DNA of 64,000 bases from Pseudomonas pergaminensis (lineage in GTDB: Bacteria; Pseudomonadota; Gammaproteobacteria; Pseudomonadales; Pseudomonadaceae), in the NCBI RefSeq assembly GCF_024112395.2, contig NZ_CP078013.2:3038001-3102000 (forward strand), given 5' to 3'. The notes below the pieces were generated by a model, which saw only the letters and a program-made list of their open reading frames with translations, did not search any database and had not been told where the DNA came from. Both the position numbers and the translations under genes were made by a program. Below are positions 10,501 to 18,857 of the stretch, piece by piece. How positions within the stretch are numbered: the stretch's first letter is position 1; each line of letters starts with the position of its first letter.

Positions 10501-10731
10501 CATGTTCTCGACGCCGGTGATCGCCTGCTCCAGCGGCGCGGCCACGGTTTCACCGATGACTTTAGGGTTGGCGCCCGGGAAGTTGGCACGTACCACGACG
10601 GTCGGCGGCACCACTTCCGGGTATTCGCTGATCGGCAATTGGAACAGCGAGATCGCGCCGGCGATCAGGATCAGCAGCGAAAGCACCGCTGCGAAGATCG
10701 GCCGCGAAATGAAGAACTTGGAAAAATTCAT
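7552..10731 (-). CDS. mexF: RND efflux transporter, inner-membrane pump (MexF)
   Basis: A 1059-residue AcrB/MexF-type proton-driven multidrug transporter, full length for the family. It opens MNFSKFFISRPIFAAVLSLL, the first membrane helix, followed by the periplasmic porter part (YPEVVPPTVVVRANFPGANP, ITGVENMLYMSSQS). Around residue 410 is VVDDAIVVVENVER, with the paired aspartates of transmembrane helix 4 that relay protons. A second half of the same architecture follows, ending in a basic cytoplasmic tail. It lies 15 bases after mexE and overlaps oprN. In P. aeruginosa, MexEF-OprN exports chloramphenicol, quinolones, trimethoprim and signal precursors such as kynurenine and HHQ, and is switched on by MexT; no MexT-like gene is visible here. 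Confidence 0.95.
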   Translation of the reverse strand: MNFSKFFISRPIFAAVLSLLILIAGAISLFQLPISEYPEVVPPTVVVRANFPGANPKVIGETVAAPLEQAITGVENMLYMSSQSTADGKLTLTITFALGTDLDNAQVQVQNRVTRTQPKLPEEVTRIGITVDKASPDLTMVVHLTSPDQRYDMLYLSNYALLNVKDELARLGGVGDVQLFGMGDYSLRVWLDPNKTASRNLTATDVVTAIREQNRQVAAGALGAQPAPTATAFQLSVNTQGRLVTEEEFENIIIRSGDHGEITRLKDIARVELGSSQYALRSLLNNQPAVAIPIFQRPGSNAIEISNEVRGKMEELKKSFPQGMDYSIVYDPTIFVRGSIEAVVHTLFEALILVVLVVILFLQTWRASIIPLVAVPVSLIGTFAVMHLFGFSLNALSLFGLVLAIGIVVDDAIVVVENVERNIELGLEPFPATEKAMSEVTGPIIATALVLCAVFVPAAFISGLTGQFYKQFALTIAISTVISAFNSLTLSPALAAVLLKGHNAPKDGFSKFLDKLLGGWLFKPFNRFFDKASHGYVGTVRRVIRGSGIALFLYAGLMVLTWLGFAHTPTGFVPAQDKQYLVAFAQLPDAASLDRTEDVIKRMSDIALKQPGVESAVAFPGLSINGFTNSPNSGIVFVTLKPFDERKDPSMSAGAIAGALNGKYSSIQEAYMAIFPPPPVQGLGTIGGFRLQIEDRGNLGYDELYKEVQNIITKSRTTPELFGLFTSYTVNVPQVDAAIDREKAKTHGVAISDIFDTLQIYLGSLYANDFNRFGRTYQVNVQAEQQFRLDEDQIGQLKVRNNKGEMIPLATFIKVSDTSGPDRVMHYNGFITAEINGNAAPGYSSGQAEAAIEKLLKEELPNGMTYEWTDLTYQQILSGNTALFVFPLCVLLAFLVLAAQYESWSLPLAVILIVPMTLLSAITGVIISGGDNNIFTQIGLIVLVGLACKNAILIVEFAKDKQAEGLDPLAAVLEACRLRLRPILMTSFAFIMGVVPLVLSSGAGAEMRHAMGVAVFSGMIGVTFFGLLLTPVFYVLIRRYVERSEARKAAKALKLETQQ

Positions 10732-10746
10732 CTTGAGTCGTATCCC

Positions 10747-11988
10747 TTAACCGCGTGGAGTCGCAGCGCTGGCAAGTTTGGGCGCGGCTTTATCCGGCGC
10801 CACTTGTTCCAGGTTGCTGGCTTCAAGCGCTTGTCGTTGTTGGGCCAAGGCGGCGAGGGTTTCCTTGCTGGCCATCGGAATGGTTTCCGGGGCGACCGGC
10901 GAGCCAGGGCGCACGCGCTGCAGGCCCTTGACGATAATGGTGTCGTCCTTGTTCAGGCCGCTGCGCACGATGCGCAAGCCTTCGATCTTCGGCCCCAGTT
11001 CCACCGCGCGATAGGCCGGCTTGTCGCCGTCCATCACCAGCACAAACTTCTTGCCCAGGTCGGTGCCGACAGCTTCGTCGTTGATCAACACGGCGGAGTA
11101 GGTGCCGCTGCCGACCAGCTTCAGGCGTGCATACAGCCCAGGGGTGTATTCGCCCTTGCTGTTGTCGAACACGGCGCGACCACGGATGGTGCCGGTGGCT
11201 GGGTTGACCTGGTTGTCGACAAAGTTCATCTGGCCCAGGTGCGGGTTGCCGGTCTCGTTGGACAGGCCCAGGTAAACCGGAGTGGTCGCACCACGACGGC
11301 CTTGTCGGGCCAGTTCGGTGTACTTGAGGAACACACGCTCATCGGCGTCGAAGTAGGCGTAGACCTTGTCGGTGGAGACCACGCTGGTCAGCGCGGTGAC
11401 GTCGGCGGTCACCAGGTTGCCGGCGGTGATTTCAGCACGGCTGACACGGCCGCTGATCGGCGCGGTCACGCGGGTAAAGCTCAGATTCAGCTTGGCCAGA
11501 TCCAACTGCGCCTGGATCCCGGCGACGGCGGCGCGGGCTTCCTGGGCGGACGTGGTGCGCGAGTCGGCCAGTTCGGCGGAGATCGCATTGCTCTGGCGCA
11601 GGCGCTCGCCACGTTGCGCTTCGTTATCGCTGCGGGTTGCCGCGGCGCGGGTTTGTTGCAACTGGGCTTCAAGGCGGCGCACTTCAGCCTGGAACGGACG
11701 CGGGTCGATCTGGAACAGCAGGTCGCCTTTCTTCACCAGGGCGCCTTCGGTGAAGGCCACCTGATCGATCTGGCCGGACACGCGCGGACGGATCTGCACG
11801 GTTTCCGGGGCTTCCAAACGACCGGTGAACTCATCCCACTCGTTGACCGGTTGTTCCAGCACCTTGGCCACGCTGACTTTGGCAGCTGGCATGGCGGCCG
11901 CTTGTTCCGGGCTCTTGCCGCACGCGCTCATCACGACCACGGCCAAAATCGCCAGAGGGAAGCGCAAATGTTTGAGTGACTGTTCCAT
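10747..11988 (-). CDS. mexE: RND efflux periplasmic adaptor lipoprotein (MexE)
   Basis: A membrane-fusion protein that joins the inner-membrane pump to the outer-membrane channel. The start chosen at 11988 gives MEQSLKHLRFPLAILAVVVM then SACGK, which matches the known MexE N terminus; the frame extends 13 codons further upstream without a better start. The lipobox cysteine is residue 23. The lipoyl/barrel-sandwich half motifs are visible (RPRVSGQIDQVAFTEGALVK, GDLLFQIDPRPFQAEV), as are the coiled-coil hairpin (RRLEAQLQQTRAAATRSDNE) and the beta-barrel part (DKVYAYFDADERVFLKY). It is the first gene of mexE-mexF-oprN. The 200 bases upstream hold a near-perfect palindrome that may be an operator. 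Confidence 0.94.
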   Translation of the reverse strand: MEQSLKHLRFPLAILAVVVMSACGKSPEQAAAMPAAKVSVAKVLEQPVNEWDEFTGRLEAPETVQIRPRVSGQIDQVAFTEGALVKKGDLLFQIDPRPFQAEVRRLEAQLQQTRAAATRSDNEAQRGERLRQSNAISAELADSRTTSAQEARAAVAGIQAQLDLAKLNLSFTRVTAPISGRVSRAEITAGNLVTADVTALTSVVSTDKVYAYFDADERVFLKYTELARQGRRGATTPVYLGLSNETGNPHLGQMNFVDNQVNPATGTIRGRAVFDNSKGEYTPGLYARLKLVGSGTYSAVLINDEAVGTDLGKKFVLVMDGDKPAYRAVELGPKIEGLRIVRSGLNKDDTIIVKGLQRVRPGSPVAPETIPMASKETLAALAQQRQALEASNLEQVAPDKAAPKLASAATPRG

Positions 11989-12073
11989 GAGGTGCATCCG
12001 CCAATGTATTTGAGATGGGCGGATCATGCGCGGCGATGTGCTATGTCACGAATCGAATGAAGCAAAGGTAACT

Positions 12074-12088
12074 ATCATTCGGAATGAT
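12074..12088. promoter_or_regulatory. Palindrome upstream of mexE, candidate operator
   Basis: ATCATTC, one central G, then GAATGAT: a perfect seven-base inverted repeat 86 bases upstream of the mexE start. Its size and position suit a dimeric repressor or a LysR-type activator such as MexT, whose sites include an ATCA half. Which protein binds is not shown. Confidence 0.5.
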
Positions 12089-12192
12089 ATAAGCGAGCGA
12101 TTAGCCCTCTAGCATGGGGGTTTCGTTAGGGGGCTATCAATGAGCTTAATGGCAAAGGACTGTTGCTGAGCATGCAAGGAACCTGAGTCGCT

Positions 12193-13614
12193 TCATGCGG
12201 GTCTCGAAACCTGCCCTTCGTTATCGGGGCGGCGGGTAGCTTGTACGCCCTCCCGATACCAACAGGACTGGCCCACCGGCATCGGACTTAAAATTGACTC
12301 CCAAGGCGATTCCTTGCACATCGTCGGCTGCTGCTTTCGCAACTCAAAGTGACATGCGGTGTAATAGGGACAGCGCCTGCGAACAGGGTCAACGTGTTCT
12401 TTAACGGCTTGGGTGTCCATAAAGCCATCCTCACTCAGATGCAACTTCATATAATGAAATGCCGCATGAAGTTTGTGACTGCCAAAGCTGCGTTCATCAG
12501 TCATGTCTTGGGGGTTGCCATAAAAGACGATCTTATCGCGACATGGCTGATCAAGGTCTCCGTGGCCCTCCGCTAGGATTCTGCAGCACGTCAGGTCCGC
12601 GATGATTCGGCCCAATGTTGTCGCGCGAGTTTCTTCCGACGTCGATTTCAGGTGGTCGAGCGCATCCAGCTCGAAAAAGGGCGTGGCGCGCCGATTGTGC
12701 AGATTCCTTTCCATTAGAGAGGCTATATATTTGACTGCACTCGCCATTTCCTCATGCTTGGGGAAGTAACCCTCCATTGTGGTGGCGAGGTTTTGGATCT
12801 GAGTGATATTGGCGTCCAGAATTTTGACCTGATAGTCCGCCAATGCGTTTCGCCTGACTGACGGGTCGATTTTACCCAGACTAGACATCAACTTGAAAAA
12901 TACTTGGGGTGCGTCACTGCTCTGTAGAGCCGTTATTGCACAGGCAATAACGTCATCCCTGGAGATGTTAGGAACAAGGTAGCGAGACAATTTGTAGATG
13001 AGTTGGTAAGGCGCGATAGGAGGGGTGGGTGGGCAATCCTTGAATATCGCCATATAGCGCTCTTCACATAGATAGGCTAAACCTTCGATAATCTCAAGCG
13101 CACCTATTTCAGCCGCATAGGCCACAGGCTCTGATCCTAGGATCACGTCACATTTAATGACGGTGCCTTTTTCTGAGTGATCATCCATGCTTTGCAGAAG
13201 AGGTTCGTCAACCGTCCTCGCGCTGACAACCTGAAAGTCGTTACGCGATCGCGTCAACTCCACGGGATTGCTTCGGGGTCTGCGGCCATTTTGAAACAGC
13301 GAGTAGTTGCGCCGAACTGCCTTGGCATGGTTCAAACTAAGGGTATCGAGTGGCGTCGATATCCCGGTAGCGTCGAGTTTCCAGCGGAAATCAGACCAGA
13401 GAATAATCATTGCGGTAAAACAATACATTCCGTTGATCGTCGAGGTGTTGTGGGTGTAATGAAGCCACTCATGCAAGAGAAAACAGTTTAATTTTGGATT
13501 TTCCAAGTCCAATTGGGCTCCCGCTCCTATGATGTTCGCCAGTTCGTTGGGCAGCGAAATCAGCATGAAATCCGGCGCATAGATAGGAGTAATTTTCACA
13601 TTTAAGTCCGTCAA
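12193..13614 (-). CDS. Unrecognised HExxH protein with C-terminal cysteine cluster
   Basis: A 473-residue protein that I cannot place in a named family. Residues 48-52 read HEWLH, an HExxH zinc-metallopeptidase signature flanked by hydrophobic residues (LNCFLLHEWLHYTHN). A glutamate-rich helix further on (IIEGLAYLCEERY, around residue 175) could supply a third ligand. The C-terminal 60 residues contain four cysteines spaced C-x5-C-x11-C-x17-C (415, 421, 433, 451), which may hold zinc or an iron-sulfur cluster. There is no signal peptide, so a cytoplasmic location is likely. The start is uncertain: the longest frame begins at TTG 13614, and a GTG at 13599 is an alternative. It is an isolated gene between two well-known operons with lower GC than either, suggesting a late insertion. 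Peptidase activity is inference from the motif. Confidence 0.7.
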   Translation of the reverse strand: MTDLNVKITPIYAPDFMLISLPNELANIIGAGAQLDLENPKLNCFLLHEWLHYTHNTSTINGMYCFTAMIILWSDFRWKLDATGISTPLDTLSLNHAKAVRRNYSLFQNGRRPRSNPVELTRSRNDFQVVSARTVDEPLLQSMDDHSEKGTVIKCDVILGSEPVAYAAEIGALEIIEGLAYLCEERYMAIFKDCPPTPPIAPYQLIYKLSRYLVPNISRDDVIACAITALQSSDAPQVFFKLMSSLGKIDPSVRRNALADYQVKILDANITQIQNLATTMEGYFPKHEEMASAVKYIASLMERNLHNRRATPFFELDALDHLKSTSEETRATTLGRIIADLTCCRILAEGHGDLDQPCRDKIVFYGNPQDMTDERSFGSHKLHAAFHYMKLHLSEDGFMDTQAVKEHVDPVRRRCPYYTACHFELRKQQPTMCKESPWESILSPMPVGQSCWYREGVQATRRPDNEGQVSRPA

Positions 13615-13715
13615 GTGTCTTCAATTTAAGGCCTTCACGGCTTTGTAGCTGATTCAATCATGGTTTTCCTCTTGTGAGACGAGTTTATTGCGATGTCGCA
13701 GTTGAAAATGGGTGA

Positions 13716-15338
13716 TCATGCCGCCGTCGCCGTCACCTGCCGACCAGGAATGGCCGCAATCAATTCCCGCGTGTAGTCACTCGCCGGCTGATTGAATATC
13801 CGCTCCACCGAGCCTTGTTCAATCACCCGGCCATTGCGCAGCACCAGCACTTCATGGGCGAAGTTGGCCACCACCGACAGGTCGTGGGACACCAGCACAT
13901 AGGCAATGCCCATCTCCCGTTGCAGCTCTTCCAAAAGATCAAGAATGTGCGCCTGCACCGACACATCCAGCGCGCTGACCGGCTCGTCCAGCAGCAACAG
14001 GTCCGGTTTCAACGCCAGTGCCCTGGCGATGGCGACGCGTTGGCATTGGCCGCCGGACAATTCGCGCGGCAGCCGGTCCAGGTAGCTGACGGGCAAGTGC
14101 ACGCGACTGATCAATTCCCGCGCGGCCTGTTCCAGGGCCGGGCCCTTTAGCACGCCGAATGACACCAGCGGCTCGACAATGCTGTCGAACACGGTAAAGC
14201 GTGGGTCGAGGGCGGCAAACGGGTTTTGCTGCACCAGTTGCAGGCGCTGGCGCAGCGGGCGGAAGTCGCGCCAGCTCAAGTCGGTGACGTCCCGTTGCTC
14301 GAACCAGACCCGACCCTGTGTGGGTTTTTCCAGGCCGAGGGCGATACGCAGCGCGGTGCTCTTGCCCGATCCGGACTCGCCCACGATGGCCAGGGTCTGG
14401 CCGGGAAAGACCTGCAGGTTGAGGTCTTCGAGGGCAACGAACGTCGAATCCTCCCCCTTGACCTTGGGCAGCGCAAACGTCTTGCCCACATTGTGCAGGC
14501 TCAGTATCGGTGGTTGCGCCGGGTCAATGCGCACCAAGGGCTCACGGCGCTTGGCAAACGCGGGCGCGGCGGCAATCAGCGCGCGGGTGTAGTCGTGTTG
14601 CGGCGCGCTGAGGATCTGGCGTGGCGGCCCCTGCTCGACAAGTTCGCCTTGCTGCATCACCAGGATCCGATCGGCACGGTCGGCAGCCACGCCCAGGTCA
14701 TGGGTGATGATCAACAGCGAAATCCCACGCTCACTGACCAGGCGTTGCAAGTGGTCGAGAATCTTGCGCTGCACCGTCACGTCGAGGGCACTGGTGGGTT
14801 CGTCGGCGATGATCAAGCGTGGGTTGCCGGCCAGGGCAATGGCGATCAGCACGCGCTGGCGCATGCCGCCGGAGAGTTCATGGGGGTACTGGCGTGCGCG
14901 CAGCAGAGGCTTGTCGATGCCCACCTGTTGCAGCAGTTCGACAATGTCGGCATCCACGGCGGGGTAGCGTTTGCCCTTGGCCAGGATCGGCGCCTCGGCA
15001 ATCTGCTGGCCGACACGCAGGGTCGGGTTGAGGCTGACCATCGGGTCCTGGGGCACCAGGCCCACTGTGCGCCCGCGCAGGCTGCGTTTCTGGCGCTCGT
15101 TGGCGTGGGTGAGGTCGTTGCCGTCCACCCAGAGTTGGCCGGTGCTGATCTGCGCATTGTCTGGCAGCAGGCCGAGGATGGCATTGGCGAGGGTCGACTT
15201 GCCCGAGCCGGACTCGCCGACAATCGCCACCGTCTCGCCGTGGGCGATAGCGAACGACAGCGTGCGCACCGCTTGATTGACGTGCCCGCCGGAGCGGTAG
15301 CTGACACTGAGTTGGCGAACATCCACTAAAGCGTTCAT
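13716..15338 (-). CDS. Fused double ATP-binding subunit of a peptide-type ABC importer
   Basis: Two complete ABC ATPase domains in one 540-residue chain, equal to DppD plus DppF. Domain 1 shows Walker A GESGSGKST, signature LSGGMRQR and Walker B LIIADEPTSALD. Domain 2 repeats them as GESGSGKST, LSGGQCQR and LLLLDEPVSALD. Both domains therefore look catalytically complete. The start at 15338 (MNALVDVRQLSVSYRS) has GGAG nine bases upstream and overlaps the stop of the permease gene by four bases; 45 additional in-frame upstream codons are out-of-frame permease sequence. It powers uptake through the two permeases encoded just upstream, at the cytoplasmic face. It is the last gene of the operon. 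Fused ATPases of this type are common in Pseudomonas peptide, glutathione and siderophore-type importers. Confidence 0.93.
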   Translation of the reverse strand: MNALVDVRQLSVSYRSGGHVNQAVRTLSFAIAHGETVAIVGESGSGKSTLANAILGLLPDNAQISTGQLWVDGNDLTHANERQKRSLRGRTVGLVPQDPMVSLNPTLRVGQQIAEAPILAKGKRYPAVDADIVELLQQVGIDKPLLRARQYPHELSGGMRQRVLIAIALAGNPRLIIADEPTSALDVTVQRKILDHLQRLVSERGISLLIITHDLGVAADRADRILVMQQGELVEQGPPRQILSAPQHDYTRALIAAAPAFAKRREPLVRIDPAQPPILSLHNVGKTFALPKVKGEDSTFVALEDLNLQVFPGQTLAIVGESGSGKSTALRIALGLEKPTQGRVWFEQRDVTDLSWRDFRPLRQRLQLVQQNPFAALDPRFTVFDSIVEPLVSFGVLKGPALEQAARELISRVHLPVSYLDRLPRELSGGQCQRVAIARALALKPDLLLLDEPVSALDVSVQAHILDLLEELQREMGIAYVLVSHDLSVVANFAHEVLVLRNGRVIEQGSVERIFNQPASDYTRELIAAIPGRQVTATAA

Positions 15339-16234
15339 CGCTGGATCTCCTCGAAGGTGCGGGCGATATGGTTGAGGCTGAACACCACGGCCACCAGAAA
15401 CAGGCCGGGCAGCAGCGACACCCACGGTGCAGTGATCAGAAAGTGCCGTCCGTTGGCGATCAAGGTGCCCCATTCGGCTGCCGGTGGCGCGGCGCCAAAC
15501 CCCAGGAAACTCAGACCCGCAGTCGCCAGGATGGCCGCGCCAAAGTCCAGGGTCGCGAGTACCGCCACTGGCCCCCAGGCGTTGGGCAGGATGTGCCGCA
15601 GCAAGGTGCGGCCCCAGCTTGCACCGCCCAGGCGCGCGGCCTCGACGTAGGGCAATGTCTTGACCCGCAGCACTTCGGCGCGGGTGGTGCGCGCAAACCC
15701 TGGAATGATGCCGATGCCCACGGCGATAGCCACCGGCACGGTGCCGAAGCCGATCGCCGTCACGATGGCCAGGGCCAGCAGTAGGCCGGGCAGGGCGAGC
15801 AACACATCGACAAAACGCATGATCACCGCATCAATGCGCCCACCGGCGAAGCCCGACAGGATGCCCAGGCCCAGGCCGCCGAGCAGGGCGATGCCCACGG
15901 CGAGAAACGCCGCCAGCACCGAAAGGCTGGAGCCGAACACCACGCGGGTGTACAGGTCGCGCCCCAGCTCATCGGTGCCGAACCAATGGCTCAGGTTGGG
16001 CGCGCGGAGCTTGTCGATGGGGGACGTGGCGTAGGGGTCGAAGCCGCTCAACAGGTGCGGGGCTACGGCGGCCACCAGCGCGAATACCACCACCAGCAGC
16101 GCCAGGCTGAAACCGGGCCTGCGCAGCAGCGGCAACACCACCGCCGTGGCGCGTTGCAGGCGGCTGCGGCGGCGCCACAGCGCCGGGCTGGCCGGGAGGG
16201 CGCTGCGGCCCAGGTTCTGCTCAAGGATCGTCAT
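15335..16234 (-). CDS. ABC transporter permease, DppC/OppC type
   Basis: A 299-residue inner-membrane permease. After a basic N-terminal tail comes a first helix (FSLALLVVVFALVAAVAPHL), then FDPYATSPIDKLRAPNLSHW and the FGTDELGRDLYTRVVFGS signature of the DppC class. The C-terminal half holds the coupling EAA loop (YVEAARLGGASWGRTLLRHI) that contacts the ATPase. It pairs with the DppB-type permease whose stop lies three bases upstream, and its own end overlaps the ATPase start by four bases. The length is normal for the class. The substrate cannot be read from this protein alone. Confidence 0.93.
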   Translation of the reverse strand: MTILEQNLGRSALPASPALWRRRSRLQRATAVVLPLLRRPGFSLALLVVVFALVAAVAPHLLSGFDPYATSPIDKLRAPNLSHWFGTDELGRDLYTRVVFGSSLSVLAAFLAVGIALLGGLGLGILSGFAGGRIDAVIMRFVDVLLALPGLLLALAIVTAIGFGTVPVAIAVGIGIIPGFARTTRAEVLRVKTLPYVEAARLGGASWGRTLLRHILPNAWGPVAVLATLDFGAAILATAGLSFLGFGAAPPAAEWGTLIANGRHFLITAPWVSLLPGLFLVAVVFSLNHIARTFEEIQR

Positions 16235-16237
16235 GGT

Positions 16238-17188
16238 CTAGGACACCTTTGGCGTGTGAGAAATACGCGGGTCGAGCCACGGATAGAGCAGGTCGACCAG
16301 CAGGTTCACCAGTACAAATGCCGCTGCCGACACCGCGACGATTGCCAGCACCACCGGTATGTCCTGGCGCAATACCGCTTCCTGGGCCAGGCGGCCAATG
16401 CCGGAGCGGGCAAAGATGGTCTCCACCAACACCGCGCCCGACACCGTATTGCCCACCTGCAAGCCGATCAGGGTGAGGATCGGCAGTGCGGCATTCTTGA
16501 ACGCATGCCGTGCCTGCACCTGGCCACGGCTCAGGCCCTTGGCGTAGGCCGTGGCGATGTAGGACTCTCTCCACACCCCCTGGAAACTGCGTTGCAGCAC
16601 TTGGGCGTACACCGCCGCACTGGGAATTGCCAGGGTGATGGCCGGCAGCACCAGGCTTTCGAAACCCCGGCTGCCAGTGGCGGGAAACCAGCCCAGGCCA
16701 AACGCAAACACCTGGATCAGCAACAATCCCATCCAGAACACCGGCACCGAAAACCCCAGCGACGGCAGGCGCGCCAAGGCCTGCTTCAACGGCTGCCAGC
16801 GGATATAGGCCGTCAGGTAGGCCAGGCCGATCCCGCCCAGCAGCGACAGCACGATGGCCAGGCCGGCCAGGGACAAGGTCTGCGGCAGGCGTTCGGCGAG
16901 CAGCTCGGCGACCGGGCGATTGAGCGAGAGTGACTGGCCGAAGTCACCGCGCAGTGCGCCGAGCAGCAGGTCGAAATACTGTTCGAACAGGCCCTTGTCC
17001 AGCCCGTAGAAAGCCCGGGCCTTGGCCAGGTCTTCCACCGACAGCGAGTCGGCTTCCATGCCCGACGCACTGAGCATGATCGACAAGGTGTCACCCGGCA
17101 GCAGATAGAGGATGAAATACGTGATGCTGTACGCCCCCCACAGCACCAACAGGGCTTGGCCAACGCGACCGATCAAGTAACGGCTCAT
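16238..17188 (-). CDS. ABC transporter permease, DppB/OppB type
   Basis: A 316-residue inner-membrane permease of the dipeptide/oligopeptide/nickel group. It starts MSRYLIGRVGQALLVLWGAY with the class-typical first helix, followed by YFILYLLPGDTLSIML. The EAA loop is visible near residue 215 (ESYIATAYAKGLSRGQVQAR). The start overlaps the stop of the solute-binding gene by four bases, so the two are translationally coupled. With the next permease it forms the membrane pore of the importer. Confidence 0.93.
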   Translation of the reverse strand: MSRYLIGRVGQALLVLWGAYSITYFILYLLPGDTLSIMLSASGMEADSLSVEDLAKARAFYGLDKGLFEQYFDLLLGALRGDFGQSLSLNRPVAELLAERLPQTLSLAGLAIVLSLLGGIGLAYLTAYIRWQPLKQALARLPSLGFSVPVFWMGLLLIQVFAFGLGWFPATGSRGFESLVLPAITLAIPSAAVYAQVLQRSFQGVWRESYIATAYAKGLSRGQVQARHAFKNAALPILTLIGLQVGNTVSGAVLVETIFARSGIGRLAQEAVLRQDIPVVLAIVAVSAAAFVLVNLLVDLLYPWLDPRISHTPKVS

Positions 17189-18813
17189 GGCGTGCCGATC
17201 TCGATATCACCCAGCAGCGCGAAGCCCTCGGCGGTCCAGCGGAAGTTCTTCACCTTGGGCGACGTCGCCGCCTGCCACACGCGCTCGTACACCGGGAAGG
17301 CAGAGCTTTCATCGATCAGCAGGTCCTGCAAGTCACCATAGGCCGCTGCGCGTTGTTGGCCTTGGGTCGCGGTGATACCGGCATCGAACAAGCCCTTGGC
17401 TTTTTCCAGCACCGCCGGTTCGTAGGTGTTGGTGGCCACCGTTGAGCTGTTGGCGCTGCGCGGATCGAGGATGGTCTGCAGGATGATCGGGTCGGCGCGG
17501 GTCATGTAGTTGATGGTCAGGTCGTAATTGCCGGCAGAGTTGTTGGCGACCCATTCGGCGCGAGTGACCACGCTGAGTTTCAATTCGATACCGACCTTGC
17601 GCAGTTGGTCCTGGATCAAGACGTCGCCAGCGGTCTCGGCGGGGCTGATGTTGTAGCTGAGGGTCAGGCGCTTGCCGTTTTTTTGCCGGTAACCGTCCGT
17701 GCCCTTGGCCCAGCCGGCTTGGTCCAGCAAGTGTTCAGCGCCCGCAGGGTCATAGGCGAGCTTGTTGCCCTGGCTTTTGAAGTAAGGCGTGGTCACATCG
17801 AAGATACCGTCCACCACCGGAAACTCGCCGTTGTAGACGGTGCTCGCGTAGCTCTTGCGGTCGAGGGCCTTCTGCACCGCCAGGCGTACGTGCTGGTCAG
17901 CGAGGATGCGCTCGCCACGGGTGTTGGGGTACAGGTTGAGCGCAGGCCCTGGCAGCGAGCGGCTCTGGATGGTCGCACCCTTGGACTGGAACAGTTTCAG
18001 GTCGACTTCCGAGAACGGGTTGCGTGGCCACAGGATGTCGGCCTTGCCTTGCAGGAACAGACCGTTGCGCACGCTTTCTTCGGGGATGTAGCTGATGTCC
18101 ACCGCATCCAGGTGCGCTTCCCCCTGGTTTTTCATATTGGCCGAGGCCCAGGCGTAGCCCTTGCGCTTGGTCAGGTGCGCACCGACTTCCGGCGTGTAGC
18201 TGGCCAATACAAAAGGCCCGGTGCCGATGATCTTGCCCAGTGAGCGCTCCTTCACCGTCAGTGCGTAGGAGGCGGGGGCGAGGATCGCCAGGTTGGTCGT
18301 CGACGTGGCTTGCAGGAAGCCGGCGTTGGGCTTGGACAGCACCAGCTTGACGGTGAAATCGTCTACCACCTCGGCGTGGTCGAAGCCCGCCAGGTAGGTG
18401 GCGCCAAAGGTCGCTGGCAGTTCAGTAGCCAGTGCCTTGTCACTGTCGAACGCGGTTTTCACCGCCTTGGCATCGAAGCGTTCGCCGTTGCTGAAGGTGA
18501 CGTTATCGCGCAGGTGGAAGGTGTAGGTCAGCGCGTCGTCACTGACCTCCCAGCTTTTGGCCAGCCAGGGAATAATCTTGCCGGTCTCCGGGTCCTGGTC
18601 GGTCAGGGATTCGGCGACATTGCGCAGCAGCACCCGGTGTTCCAGCCAATAGACCTGGAACGGGTCGACACTGACCAGGGTGGTGTTGTCGCCAAAGAAC
18701 GCGATGTTCAGAGTCTTGCCGGCCTGGGTGTCATTCCCGGGCGAGCAAGCAGCGAGGCTCAGCGCCAAGGCGCAAGGGGCCAGCAGACGGCTCATCAAGT
18801 TGGAGGTATTCAA
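17185..18813 (-). CDS. Solute-binding lipoprotein of the peptide-type ABC importer
   Basis: A periplasmic binding protein of family 5 (SBP_bac_5; DppA/OppA/NikA). The frame is open far upstream, but the convincing start is TTG 18813 with GAGGG seven bases before it; the next in-frame ATG at 18795 lacks a ribosome site. The product (542 residues) has a lipoprotein signal, MSRLLAPCALALSLAACSPG. Family features follow: VSVDPFQVYWLEHRVLLRNV, LTYTFHLRDNVTFSNGERFD and VRLAVQKALDR. It would capture substrate in the periplasm after the TonB receptor upstream brings it through the outer membrane. The pairing with a TonB receptor resembles the sppR-sppABCD arrangement I recall from P. aeruginosa (PA2057-PA2061), which favours a siderophore-like or peptide substrate; this is inference. 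Confidence 0.9.
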   Translation of the reverse strand: MNTSNLMSRLLAPCALALSLAACSPGNDTQAGKTLNIAFFGDNTTLVSVDPFQVYWLEHRVLLRNVAESLTDQDPETGKIIPWLAKSWEVSDDALTYTFHLRDNVTFSNGERFDAKAVKTAFDSDKALATELPATFGATYLAGFDHAEVVDDFTVKLVLSKPNAGFLQATSTTNLAILAPASYALTVKERSLGKIIGTGPFVLASYTPEVGAHLTKRKGYAWASANMKNQGEAHLDAVDISYIPEESVRNGLFLQGKADILWPRNPFSEVDLKLFQSKGATIQSRSLPGPALNLYPNTRGERILADQHVRLAVQKALDRKSYASTVYNGEFPVVDGIFDVTTPYFKSQGNKLAYDPAGAEHLLDQAGWAKGTDGYRQKNGKRLTLSYNISPAETAGDVLIQDQLRKVGIELKLSVVTRAEWVANNSAGNYDLTINYMTRADPIILQTILDPRSANSSTVATNTYEPAVLEKAKGLFDAGITATQGQQRAAAYGDLQDLLIDESSAFPVYERVWQAATSPKVKNFRWTAEGFALLGDIEIGTP

Positions 18814-18857
18814 TGGGGTGCCCTCATGTGGCGTTGCGGGTGCATGCAAGGTGTGGA

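Noticed and set aside
6104..11979. Long plus-strand frames (503, 572 and 802 residues) opposite mexEF-oprN
   Set aside because: They are antisense shadows of three unmistakable efflux genes and encode no recognisable domain.
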